Origin: a virus
DNA length: 64,000 nucleotides
Direction: 5' to 3' (one strand)
Virus record (IMG/VR): IMGVR_UViG_3300044742_000232
Span: 26,475 to 90,474 of that record
A program made the translations under genes and the position numbers. Positions 40,482 through 48,116 of this stretch are shown here, one piece after another. Every line of letters begins with the position of its first letter. Positions within the stretch are counted from its first letter, which is position 1. The notes beneath the pieces were generated by a model. The model worked only from the letters and a program-made list of their open reading frames with translations, was not told where the DNA came from and searched no databases.

Positions 40482-41111
40482 TTAAGGCGCAGTAACTAGA
40501 TTGTTTAGACCTGGAATTACCTGACCTGAAATTGAAGCCTCATCACCCAACAGAGCATTATACTTGTCAGGAGAGGTTGACTGATCTATGCCTTCAAAGT
40601 AGTCAACAGAGAAAGTTACATTGAAAGTCTCAATTCTGTTGGTGTCACCCCAGTTTAGATCAATAGGATCAATAGAAATTGGGAAGATGCCAGAGAAACG
40701 ATAGGCACGAATAGGTTGACCCGCTTTAGAATACTGAGTAACTTCAGCGGTTGACTTATAACCAGTTGGAAAGATCGAAGGATCAAGTCTGTTAGAAATA
40801 AGTGTGTTCATATGGTTTGACCACTTTTCCATCACCGCGCGCACAGCAAAGTCTTCATCGTTTAGGACGCTGCACTGCCAATCCATATATTGACGTTCGC
40901 CTGAATATTTGATAACGGCACCAAAATAAGGAACAGGAGCTTGTCCAACAATCCATCCAGGCATAGAAGCTGCTTGGACGAAGAATTTGACCCGATCTTT
41001 GAAAGTCATGCCCATCGCTGCATTGGGGAACAAGTCCACTTGGAACTGTGAGGGTCTTGTTCCACCAAAAACCAGACCGTTAGAGCGGAATTCGTTGATA
41101 TTGAACGTCAA
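40482..41111 (-). CDS. 19: gp19 tail tube protein
   Basis: 209 aa (T4 gp19 163). RPSQFQVDLFPN, MPGWIVGQAPVPYFG, and the C-terminal GIFPISIDPIDLNWGDTNRIETFNVTFSVDYFE are the conserved tube-fold segments. It polymerises inside the gp18 sheath. A TATAAATA late promoter lies 35 bp upstream. Confidence 0.95.
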   Translation of the reverse strand: MTFNINEFRSNGLVFGGTRPSQFQVDLFPNAAMGMTFKDRVKFFVQAASMPGWIVGQAPVPYFGAVIKYSGERQYMDWQCSVLNDEDFAVRAVMEKWSNHMNTLISNRLDPSIFPTGYKSTAEVTQYSKAGQPIRAYRFSGIFPISIDPIDLNWGDTNRIETFNVTFSVDYFEGIDQSTSPDKYNALLGDEASISGQVIPGLNNLVTAP

Positions 41112-41145
41112 TTTAGTTTACTCCTTGAAAGAAATTCATTCTCTT

Positions 41146-41153
41146 TATTTATA
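41146..41153 (-). promoter_or_regulatory. T4-type late promoter TATAAATA for gene 19
   Basis: Leftward TATAAATAAAG, an exact match to the T4 late octamer, 35 bp before gene 19 and overlapping the gene 18 stop region. Confidence 0.75.
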
Positions 41154-41157
41154 TCGC

Positions 41158-43452
41158 TTATCTGAAGCTGCCAACAATTTCTTGGAAGCTGGCTCCAGTT
41201 CTTGTCGCCACGAAGTATAGCTTGATGAAATCAATCGCTCGCTCTGGTTTTACATAGATATCAGCGATCATGGTATGGCTATCAATAACTTCAGGTGTGT
41301 TGTTTGTTTCATCGCAAACAACAAGGAAGTCATAAACACCACGCCGACCTTGAATCTCGCGCATATAAGGCACAACCATGTTTCGGAACAATGCTCTTGT
41401 GAAAGCATCATTTAGCTCAAAGAGGAAGAACTTCGCAGCAGTTCCGATAGCTTTTTCAATTGTAATGAACAAGCGACGGACGTTCATGCGGCTGAAAGCA
41501 GATTCCTTACCAAGCAGGGTTTTGTTGCCGAGTAGAAGAGTGCCTTGTCCTTTTTCTGTGAAGACAGGGTTGACATCATTTTTATAAAGGGCATCGCGGA
41601 ATGTATGTCTTGGGCTCCAGGCCAGTTTGACAACGTTCTTGATATGCCCACGGTTGTAACCAGCAAAGGCCCACCATGGATCAGTTAGCTGATCAGTTCT
41701 GACAGCAAGCCCGGCGATATCACCATTTAGAGGTAGATAACGATAAAGATCATTATATCTGTCATACTGATATTTGTAGCCTGAATCCAAGAAGGCATAA
41801 GAGCTATTGGTTAGAGACTGACGAAACTCAATGACATTATCAACTTCGTTACCATAAGCATTGATAGTATCAAAGTAGTCGGGGCTGCAAAATAGCACGC
41901 AATCCTTACGGATTTCGCAAATATTATCAATGATGTAGTTGGCTAGACCTTCTCCGTTTAGACCACCACGCGCTTTACCCTGCATGAGGATAGAAACGTC
42001 AATGTCTTCAGGGCTGGCAAATAGATCATAAGCATTAGCTAGAACACCGAGAGAGATAGCCCCTTCATCTGAGCCATCTTGCCCGAGAGCTAGAGTGACT
42101 GAGCTAACGTCATTGTTGGTTGTAGAAGATAGGTTCAAAGCAGTGTTTGAGTAGCCGATTGATCTATCATTGACAACATAGATGTATTTTGACTTGCCAT
42201 TGATAACATTCTTATAGAAAGTGCTTTGACCGTCTAGACCTTTTGCGTCTGTAGCACGAGATAGGAACTTATAAGATTCAAGAACTGTTCCAGGCACGCC
42301 ACTAAACTCGCCGCCTTCATCAATAACGACCATATGAATTTCATCGTTGGCGGAAGTGTTACCATAAGAACGCATATACTCAGACTGTCCAGGAGGAATT
42401 TGATCAAGAACATACCACTCCCAGAAACGAGCCAGCGTATCATCTAGGACTTGGTTTGAAATTAATCGTAGGTCTTCTTCAAACTGTAGATCAAAGTGTG
42501 CAGCAGCAACAGTGCTGTTGACGTTTGAAGAATAAGTTCCAATAGATGTAATCTTTAGAGCTTGTGTGCCGATAGAGTTGTTACCAAACTGAATAAAGTC
42601 AGTAATTTGGATGTTCGCTGCAAAGTTATCCGCAGCAGTATTAACAGCAGCACGCGCAGTGTTTTGTGAAGAGCCATCATGATTGTAGACGATAACAACG
42701 TTGGCTGTGTTAGAACCAACAGTAATAGAAACTGTTGCTCCACCATTACCAACAGCTGTAAGGTCTAGTTCTTCATTGAAAGCATCAGCAGAGTCGCAAA
42801 GTGAAACGCGCAAGGAATTTCCCATGACACCAGGATAACGAGCAACGTAAAGAACATCTGAATCAAATGTTCCTGCTTTTGCAAGATAGTCATCCTCGTG
42901 CTTGATTAGATTGTATTCTAGGTTAGAAACCTGGGCTGTGTTACCGATAGCAGCAAAGACAGACGTGTTAGAAACAAGCTGGATTTGGTTGACTGCACCA
43001 GCAAGAGCATGAGAAGCTGAATCTAGGTTGAAAGCTGTGCTGTTGACGATAGATGCAACCTTTGCCCCAAGAGTAACAGCTGAACCGTTAGAAGCAACAA
43101 TGATCATTCCAGCAGCAAGAGTGCTTGTGTTGGCTGTAACTGTAACAGAGTTAGAAACGAAAGTCGCAGCAACGATAGGAGAAGAGCCTGTAGCATTAGC
43201 AGCGCGGACACAATAGAGAGTATCTGCATAGGCAAGGAAGTTTGCAGCAGTGAAATAAGTTTCTGGGTTTAGGTTGGTTGGTTTACCAAAACGCGCCCAA
43301 AGTAGTTTCTCATTATCAATTAGAACACGTCTCTCAAGTGGACCCCATCTAAATACACCAGCGAATCCGCCAACGGTTGTAGCAAGATTGGGGACTGCCC
43401 CTGTCAAATCTACCTCAATTATCTGGACGCCAGGACTTACTAGATTTCCCAT
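41158..43452 (-). CDS. 18: gp18 contractile tail sheath protein
   Basis: 764 aa (T4 gp18 659). N-terminal LVSPGVQIIEVDL and VGGFAGVFRWGP, internal GGEFSGVPGTVLESY, and C-terminal NVRRLFITIEKAIGTAAKFFLFE...VVCDETNNTPEVID are typical. Between about residues 90 and 165 lies a Val/Thr/Ser-rich beta insertion (VTVTANTSTLAAGMIIV) likely exposed on the sheath surface. Preceded by a TATAAATA late promoter in an inverted repeat. Confidence 0.97.
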   Translation of the reverse strand: MGNLVSPGVQIIEVDLTGAVPNLATTVGGFAGVFRWGPLERRVLIDNEKLLWARFGKPTNLNPETYFTAANFLAYADTLYCVRAANATGSSPIVAATFVSNSVTVTANTSTLAAGMIIVASNGSAVTLGAKVASIVNSTAFNLDSASHALAGAVNQIQLVSNTSVFAAIGNTAQVSNLEYNLIKHEDDYLAKAGTFDSDVLYVARYPGVMGNSLRVSLCDSADAFNEELDLTAVGNGGATVSITVGSNTANVVIVYNHDGSSQNTARAAVNTAADNFAANIQITDFIQFGNNSIGTQALKITSIGTYSSNVNSTVAAAHFDLQFEEDLRLISNQVLDDTLARFWEWYVLDQIPPGQSEYMRSYGNTSANDEIHMVVIDEGGEFSGVPGTVLESYKFLSRATDAKGLDGQSTFYKNVINGKSKYIYVVNDRSIGYSNTALNLSSTTNNDVSSVTLALGQDGSDEGAISLGVLANAYDLFASPEDIDVSILMQGKARGGLNGEGLANYIIDNICEIRKDCVLFCSPDYFDTINAYGNEVDNVIEFRQSLTNSSYAFLDSGYKYQYDRYNDLYRYLPLNGDIAGLAVRTDQLTDPWWAFAGYNRGHIKNVVKLAWSPRHTFRDALYKNDVNPVFTEKGQGTLLLGNKTLLGKESAFSRMNVRRLFITIEKAIGTAAKFFLFELNDAFTRALFRNMVVPYMREIQGRRGVYDFLVVCDETNNTPEVIDSHTMIADIYVKPERAIDFIKLYFVATRTGASFQEIVGSFR

Positions 43453-43467
43453 TACCTTATCTCCTAT

Positions 43468-43560
43468 GTTAGACCATAGAGGCCAAACTTATTTTAATCT
43501 TCCTGATATTTATAGTTTTATAGCTTTTAGAATAAATATCAGAAACCACTATGGTCTAAC
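43468..43560. repeat. Nested inverted repeats between gene 18 and an endonuclease remnant
   Basis: Outer arms GTTAGACCATAG (43468-43479) and CTATGGTCTAAC (43549-43560); inner arms CTGATATTTAT (43503-43513) and ATAAATATCAG (43532-43542). Both pairs are perfect. The inner left arm contains the gene 18 late promoter, and the inner right arm its mirror image (AATAAATA) facing the rightward ORF. Confidence 0.8.
43507..43514 (-). promoter_or_regulatory. T4-type late promoter TATAAATA for gene 18
   Basis: Leftward TATAAATATCAG, 55 bp before the gene 18 start, inside the inner inverted repeat. Confidence 0.7.
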
Positions 43561-43564
43561 TAAA

Positions 43565-43834
43565 ATGAAACATAAAGAAACAAGCAAGAAAAAAATGAAA
43601 ATGAATCACTCCGATGTTTCAGGAGAAAAGAATCCTATGTTTGGGAAGGTTCATACAGAAGATGCAAAGATGCGTATTGCTGCCTCAAGAAGAAACAGTA
43701 AATGGCTTTATGATCCTTTGACAGGAATGCAAAAAGCAATTGACAAAAGCTTAGTTGAAGAGTATCTTAGAAAAGGGTGGAAGCTCGGCCGCCGCAAATA
43801 CCAAAAGGAACCTGGATACCTGTTATCTTTCTGA
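43565..43834 (+). CDS. NUMOD3-only homing endonuclease remnant
   Basis: 89 aa from ATG 43565. SGEKNPMFGKVHTEDAKMRIAASRR is a NUMOD3 DNA-binding motif, and WLYDPLTGMQKAI...YLRKGWKLGRRK is the C-terminal element found in phage endonucleases. No GIY-YIG or HNH catalytic domain is present, so it is probably a truncated or non-autonomous copy. It starts 4 bp after the nested inverted repeat. Confidence 0.7.
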   Translation: MKHKETSKKKMKMNHSDVSGEKNPMFGKVHTEDAKMRIAASRRNSKWLYDPLTGMQKAIDKSLVEEYLRKGWKLGRRKYQKEPGYLLSF

Positions 43835-43842
43835 GAGGAAAA

Positions 43843-44070
43843 ATGAAACAAATGGAATATTTCAAACCAACAGCTTATCAATATTTAGATACTCGCATTT
43901 ATATTGAGGCGCGAGGGGATGACTTATGGGCTGTTGTGGAATCAGGATGTTGTTTGAATAAGAAAGGACAATGGGAGTATGAACCACTTCCATCCAACAG
44001 AACAAAAGCTTTTTTGAAACGTTGTCGCTTTACTAAGGAGAAAGCTTTTGAGTTGTGCCTAAAAAAATAG
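43843..44070 (+). CDS. Hypothetical protein, 75 aa
   Basis: SD AGAGGAAAA before MKQMEYFKPTAYQYL. Soluble alpha/beta pattern with a CC pair (VVESGCCLN). Its last ten codons are duplicated downstream as part of a 30-bp tandem repeat. Confidence 0.55.
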   Translation: MKQMEYFKPTAYQYLDTRIYIEARGDDLWAVVESGCCLNKKGQWEYEPLPSNRTKAFLKRCRFTKEKAFELCLKK

Positions 44071-44100
44071 AAAGTTTTTGAGTTGTGCATAAAAAAAATG
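44041..44100 (+). repeat. 30-bp imperfect tandem duplication
   Basis: Units 44041-44070 and 44071-44100 are the same at about 26 of 30 positions (shared core TTTTGAGTTGTGC followed by TAAAAAAA). The first holds the stop codon of the 43843 gene; the second runs into the terminator. Confidence 0.8.
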
Positions 44101-44121
44101 GCCCGATGAAGGGCCATTTTT
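44091..44121. terminator. Bidirectional Rho-independent terminator
   Basis: TGGCCC (44099-44104) and GGGCCA (44111-44116) with TTTTT after it rightward and eight Ts after it leftward. It ends both the rightward ORF pair and the leftward exported-protein operon. Confidence 0.8.
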
Positions 44122-44181
44122 AAGTCTGTCGCCTTACGGCAGTCTGAGAAGTGATAACTCTTCTTTCTTGTTATTCCTTAT

Positions 44182-44502
44182 TTAGTTCATCAGGTATGGA
44201 CAAACACGTTTCTTCCCAGATTTGTCCATATAGAGTCCTGTTCCCGGATCGTATGTTGAAAAGGCGAAAGAACACTGCCTGTCTCGTTGGTCGCGGCTTG
44301 TTCTAGCAGCGCCTTGATTGGCAGGGACTTTGAAGTATCTATCGTAAATGTATTTGCCTGCTACAGCACTTGTAATCCCAATTACAAGAGATAGTCCAAA
44401 GTCAGCTTTGACAAGGTTACTGTCTGGGTTTGTTTCGTTCAAGCTCAAAAGACTTGTAACTAGAACGAGACTTCCCAAGAACTTTGTTATCGGACGACAC
44501 AT
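44182..44502 (-). CDS. Exported protein with BA14K-like C-terminus, copy 1
   Basis: 106 aa. N-terminal KFLGSLVLVTSLLSL is a signal peptide or anchor; a second hydrophobic glycine segment (GLSLVIGITSAVAGKYIY) follows. The C-terminus CSFAFSTYDPGTGLYMDKSG...CPYLMN resembles the C-x-SYDPxTG-x-C end of BA14K-like alphaproteobacterial proteins and matches the neighbouring gene. SD CGGAGAA. Probably in the periplasm or inner membrane. Confidence 0.7.
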   Translation of the reverse strand: MCRPITKFLGSLVLVTSLLSLNETNPDSNLVKADFGLSLVIGITSAVAGKYIYDRYFKVPANQGAARTSRDQRDRQCSFAFSTYDPGTGLYMDKSGKKRVCPYLMN

Positions 44503-44529
44503 ATCAATTTCTCCGTTATTGGGGGTTAG

Positions 44530-44585
44530 TAGAGCCTCTGAAAACAGGCGGAAACTTTACCCTTTTGCCGTTTTCAGAGGCTCTA
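44530..44585. other. Perfect 16-bp-arm hairpin between the two exported genes
   Basis: TAGAGCCTCTGAAAAC (44530-44545) pairs with GTTTTCAGAGGCTCTA (44570-44585), extended by GGC/GCC inside. There is no U-run, so it is more likely an RNA stability or processing element, or a leader for the 44182 gene, than a terminator. Confidence 0.7.
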
Positions 44586-44591
44586 TCTAAA

Positions 44592-44933
44592 TCAGTTCAC
44601 CAGATAGGGACAAGCCTTGCGCGCACCATCCGCACCGACGACCATCCCAGTATTCGGGTTGAACGACTTGAACTTGGCAGCGCATTTGCCCATGTTGCCA
44701 TTCGCGCGATAACCATACTCTTTATCGCCACGATACTTCATGGGGATATAGCCATCGCCTTGCCGAGCATGGGCCATCTTGGCACCCACAACGATGCCGC
44801 CGACGACGCCAAGAGCAACAAGACCGACCACGACGGGCACTGCTACAGGATGAGCTTTTGCAGACTGCATCGGCGTGACCGCTGCCAAAGCGGCAACAGA
44901 AAAGGCTGCGATTGCGAGTTTGAGAGACTTCAT
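44592..44933 (-). CDS. Exported protein with BA14K-like C-terminus, copy 2
   Basis: 113 aa. Sec signal peptide MKSLKLAIAAFSVAALAAVT with cleavage after SAKA. A glycine-rich membrane-like segment (VVVGLVALGVVGGIVVGAK) follows. The end CAAKFKSFNPNTGMVVGADG...CPYLVN parallels the downstream gene. Higher G+C than the surrounding virion genes, suggestive of host origin. Role unknown, possibly envelope modification. Confidence 0.75.
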   Translation of the reverse strand: MKSLKLAIAAFSVAALAAVTPMQSAKAHPVAVPVVVGLVALGVVGGIVVGAKMAHARQGDGYIPMKYRGDKEYGYRANGNMGKCAAKFKSFNPNTGMVVGADGARKACPYLVN

Positions 44934-45200
44934 TTCTTCTTCTTTCCTTTGCTATGTTTCGTTTTTGGTAGACTAGATTAGGCAGTTTCTTCCGCTGACC
45001 TCCTTTCGTTGGTGCTGAAAAAAGGATCGGTGAGTGATAACCCCGCCCTATCTAATGACGGCTATGTTACCGGAAAGTAAGAAAATGTCAATTACAGAAT
45101 CGCTAGGTGCTAAAAAAATTTACTCACGGAGAAAGGTATGATTTTACTAGAACTAAAGTCCTGGCTACAATATGTATTTACAATTCAACAAAAATAATCG
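44934..45200 (-). promoter_or_regulatory. Promoter and structured leader of exported-gene operon
   Basis: Gene-free 267 bp. Leftward TTGACA at 45086-45091 with TAACAT 16 bp later (45064-45069) is the likely promoter. The leader then has a long-range pairing of TAGATAGGGC with GCCTAATCTA. A 19-codon rightward frame at 45137-45196 (MILLELKSWLQY) has a fair ribosome site but little else to support it. Confidence 0.45.
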
Positions 45201-46847
45201 TCAATCGCCTCTTGGAAACATCCAATTACCGCCACCAAAGTAATCATCTATTTGATCAGGAATTTCATCTATGCCATTGTCTATGAAACCAAAGGGAGTC
45301 AATTCGTTCATAATCTGGTCTTCACTTTTTTCTCTTAGTCTTGCAAGTGTGTTGATATCATTTATTTCTTTGAAGTAGTTTTGATTTGTGAGCCAAGAAA
45401 AAAGCACTAAACCCATCACGATATCATCATACTTTCCGGCTTCAGCTGCATAGGATTGTTTTTTACGAGAGAAAGTAGCGAGTTCTTTGTAGGTTGCATT
45501 GTCATTAATAATGAGCTTTTCCTGTTCCACTAAAAGTTTGAGCATGGAACAACCAATGGCCTTGACAACCTTTGTAGTCCGTAGTCCCTTTTCCGTTTTG
45601 TTGCCACCGAAGCCATAGGTGACACGTTTGCCGTCTCTGCCTGCGTTCTCTGAGTGTATCAAGTTCTCATACTCATAATCATAGTAGAGGGTGTCTGCGA
45701 TTTGGCCGCCAAGGTTGATGTTGTTCTCAATTAGAACATGTGCTTTGTTATAAAAAGAAGCAACACGAAAGATTGTTTCTGTATACTCTATTGGAGGTAT
45801 CATATTATCATAGAAAACTGCAACTTGTTCATAAGGCATTTCAGTTACATCTATCACAGAGAATGCACTGTAGTCTAGTCCTTTTCCTTCGGACACGTCA
45901 GCAACAAGCACATAAGTTCTATTTTTTTCTGCTCGTTTGTATTGTCTTAGCCCGTTGATATTGTAGATAGGAACAATTGACCCTGTTTTTCTTTTTAGTT
46001 CCTCCAGTTTCCAACCAGAAATAAGTGTTCCTGAAGAGCCTAACCAAGCAACACAATATTCTTGCTCAAACTTTTGCTGATCATGGTTGAGCGCAGCAAG
46101 AGTTTTTTGTCTCCATGCTTCATTGTAAAAAGGAACTTGATTCCAAATAACTTTGATAGGCACATAACCATTTGTTCCTTTTTCAGCCGCAGCGAAATAG
46201 TCATGAAAATGGTTCAAACCACAAGGAGTTGAAGCCATAATAAGTTTTGTGTTTTTACCCGAAGAAATAGTAGGATAAACGGCAGCATAGAACTCATCAA
46301 ACTTCTGAATATGCGCGGCCTCGTCAAGAAATAGGATATCCACATTGTAACCACGAATAGCATCTTTCGTAGTCGTAGCAGCAAGTGCTCTTGATCCATT
46401 TTCAAAAAGAACTGACTTCTTGTGCCATTCAACAACACCTTGTTGTAGAAACTTTGGAAGGTTCTGAAAGGCGACTTGAAGTTTGTTGAGCATTTCTATA
46501 GAAGTTTCGCCCTTGTTAGAAAGGACGGCAACCGTTTTGTGTTCATGAAAAAGAACATACCAAAGAAGATATCCGCAAGTAACAGTTGACTTTCCTGCTC
46601 TTCGGCTGGTAGCAATGATCACATACCTGTTTTCATGGATTTTTTTGATCATATCTCTTTGATAGTCAAACAATCTGAATTCAGTTAGTCCTGTATCAGA
46701 ACCAACAACTTTCATGTAGTTTTCTATGAAATAGATAGGGTCGTTTTTACACTTGATATATTCAGATACGAGATTGGGAGTCCATTCAATAGCAACTCCT
46801 GCTCGTTTTAGGGTAATGTTCCCACGATAAAAATCATGTCTTTGCAT
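45201..46847 (-). CDS. 17: gp17 terminase large subunit
   Basis: 548 aa (T4 gp17 610). ATPase: IATSRRAGKST (Walker A), DILFLDEAAHI (Walker B) and IMASTPCG coupling motif. Nuclease: VADVSEGKGLDYSA, NNINLGG and the KYDDIVMGLVL acidic end. It packages DNA through the gp20 portal. A CTAAATA motif ends only six bases before the ATG and no ribosome-binding site is visible. Confidence 0.97.
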   Translation of the reverse strand: MQRHDFYRGNITLKRAGVAIEWTPNLVSEYIKCKNDPIYFIENYMKVVGSDTGLTEFRLFDYQRDMIKKIHENRYVIIATSRRAGKSTVTCGYLLWYVLFHEHKTVAVLSNKGETSIEMLNKLQVAFQNLPKFLQQGVVEWHKKSVLFENGSRALAATTTKDAIRGYNVDILFLDEAAHIQKFDEFYAAVYPTISSGKNTKLIMASTPCGLNHFHDYFAAAEKGTNGYVPIKVIWNQVPFYNEAWRQKTLAALNHDQQKFEQEYCVAWLGSSGTLISGWKLEELKRKTGSIVPIYNINGLRQYKRAEKNRTYVLVADVSEGKGLDYSAFSVIDVTEMPYEQVAVFYDNMIPPIEYTETIFRVASFYNKAHVLIENNINLGGQIADTLYYDYEYENLIHSENAGRDGKRVTYGFGGNKTEKGLRTTKVVKAIGCSMLKLLVEQEKLIINDNATYKELATFSRKKQSYAAEAGKYDDIVMGLVLFSWLTNQNYFKEINDINTLARLREKSEDQIMNELTPFGFIDNGIDEIPDQIDDYFGGGNWMFPRGD

Positions 46848-46852
46848 TCATT

Positions 46853-46859
46853 TATTTAG
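46853..46859 (-). promoter_or_regulatory. Late-promoter-like CTAAATA abutting gene 17
   Basis: Leftward CTAAATAAATGC, in which the final ATG is the gene 17 start. Initiation at the T4-type distance would give a leaderless mRNA. Confidence 0.5.
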
Positions 46860-46869
46860 AAATCTCAAC

Positions 46870-46898
46870 TTGACAGGAAATGAGTTTTCTTCTATGTG
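46870..46898 (+). promoter_or_regulatory. Sigma70-like promoter
   Basis: TTGACA (46870-46875), 17 bp, TATGTG (46893-46898). It lies back to back with the gene 17 late motif and drives the His-rich exported protein. Confidence 0.55.
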
Positions 46899-46903
46899 TT
46901 GGC

Positions 46904-46979
46904 TTGGAGCGAGGTTTGCGTGCGTCTTCTCACCAGTCGGCGCAAAGGAAGCTTGCTTTCTGTGTTAGCCTCGCTCCAA
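46904..46979 (+). other. Structured 5' leader RNA
   Basis: TTGGAGCGAGG (46904-46914) pairs perfectly with CCTCGCTCCAA (46969-46979), enclosing further partial pairing. The closing stem ends about 32 bases before the start codon, a layout similar to the leader at 17303-17427. Confidence 0.55.
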
Positions 46980-47011
46980 CTTCTCACGCGCAGCAAAAAA
47001 AGGACATAAGA

Positions 47012-47272
47012 ATGAAAAACCTCGTCCTAGCACTCGCAACAGCTTTTTTGATTTCTGTTCCCGTTACCGCTATGGCAAAAAGTGGTCATGGGGGACACCA
47101 TGGCGGGCATCATGGGCATCATGGACATCATGGACATCACCATGGTTATTATGGAGGTTATGGTTATTGGGGTTTGGGCTATCCGCGCCTGATTCTTTGG
47201 GGTCCGGGAATCTACTATGATTGTCCAGTTGTGATAGTCAAAGGCCGCCGCTACTTCCGTTGTATCTGGTAA
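47012..47272 (+). CDS. Exported histidine/glycine-rich metal-binding-like protein
   Basis: 86 aa. Signal peptide MKNLVLALATAFLISVPV with cleavage after AMA. The next 25 residues are HG/HHG repeats (GHGGHHGGHHGHHGHHG), then YYGGYGYWGLG and a two-Cys tail. Such tracts bind Ni, Zn or Cu in envelope proteins. It is an island between genes 17 and 16 in opposite orientation to them. Confidence 0.75.
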   Translation: MKNLVLALATAFLISVPVTAMAKSGHGGHHGGHHGHHGHHGHHHGYYGGYGYWGLGYPRLILWGPGIYYDCPVVIVKGRRYFRCIW

Positions 47273-47275
47273 ACA

Positions 47276-47722
47276 ATGGATTGTTTACATCCAGGCATAG
47301 AACTGATCATAGGGGCAACCTCAGGAAATGATGTTTCTGGGGTTGCTTCTATAGTTTCGTTTATTATTATATTGGTAGCTTCTTGTGCTCTGGCAGCTTG
47401 TGGTCTTGTTAAATGTATTAATATTATTTTTCCATCTGATGCTAAGATAAAATCGAAAAGATTATTACTCAGTCATCTAGACGCAGTTCAAAGAATGCAA
47501 TTTGAGGCTTATTGTATGTTTTATGTGGTTGGAGGAAAAACAGGAATTCTGTATTTAATTAAATGTCATAGTGGTGTTTTTGGTAATATAGAAGCAAACG
47601 GAAGAATGATGTGCGTTTATGTCCCGGATGTTCCAAAATATGATTGTTTTCTAGCGCAAAAACTGATGTTAGAATGCCCTCAAACTGAAGAGCATGTTAG
47701 AAATATCGCGCACTATGGTTAG
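47276..47722 (+). CDS. Hypothetical membrane protein, 148 aa
   Basis: One strong transmembrane helix (IVSFIIILVASCALAACGLV) near the N-terminus, then a soluble Cys-containing domain. Starts 3 bp after the His-rich gene and probably shares its promoter. Convergent with gene 16, overlapping by 4 bp. Low G+C unlike its neighbour. Confidence 0.55.
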   Translation: MDCLHPGIELIIGATSGNDVSGVASIVSFIIILVASCALAACGLVKCINIIFPSDAKIKSKRLLLSHLDAVQRMQFEAYCMFYVVGGKTGILYLIKCHSGVFGNIEANGRMMCVYVPDVPKYDCFLAQKLMLECPQTEEHVRNIAHYG

Positions 47723-48105
47723 TTTTTGTGTTGATCCAGAAGCTTAGCTAAGTCGGCTGTTGTGAGGATCAGATTGTTGTTAATAGTTGGCTTGTCTTTG
47801 GCATCCGACCTTTGATCAATCTTTTGTGCTGTTTCTTTTGTCTCTATTAGGTCTTTGTTGGCTGTTACGATTGCTGCCATGAGAGTCGTGAAAACCTCAA
47901 AGGCTCGTGGGTGTCCTGAATCGCGCGCAATCTCCAAAAGTTCAGAAAGTGCAACGTTACCTTTCTCAATAGCCCCCCGAATATTTTGTTTTACATATTC
48001 AAAGTCATCATCTGGCATCGGAGTGACAACAAGTTCTGTTGACTCTTTTTTCTCATTGTCAAACAAAGCTTCCATAGCTGTGTCAGTGTTAGCTTCTTCT
48101 TCCAT
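47719..48105 (-). CDS. 16: gp16 terminase small subunit
   Basis: 128 aa from MEEEANTD (AGGA upstream); a GTG at 48120 overlapping the gene 15 stop is an alternative. DFEYVKQNIRGAIEKGNVALSELLEIARDSGHPRAFEVFTTLMAA is the conserved coiled-coil core of T4-type small terminases (T4 gp16 164 aa). It regulates gp17 at packaging initiation. Confidence 0.9.
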   Translation of the reverse strand: MEEEANTDTAMEALFDNEKKESTELVVTPMPDDDFEYVKQNIRGAIEKGNVALSELLEIARDSGHPRAFEVFTTLMAAIVTANKDLIETKETAQKIDQRSDAKDKPTINNNLILTTADLAKLLDQHKN

Positions 48106-48116
48106 TATTTTTTTCC

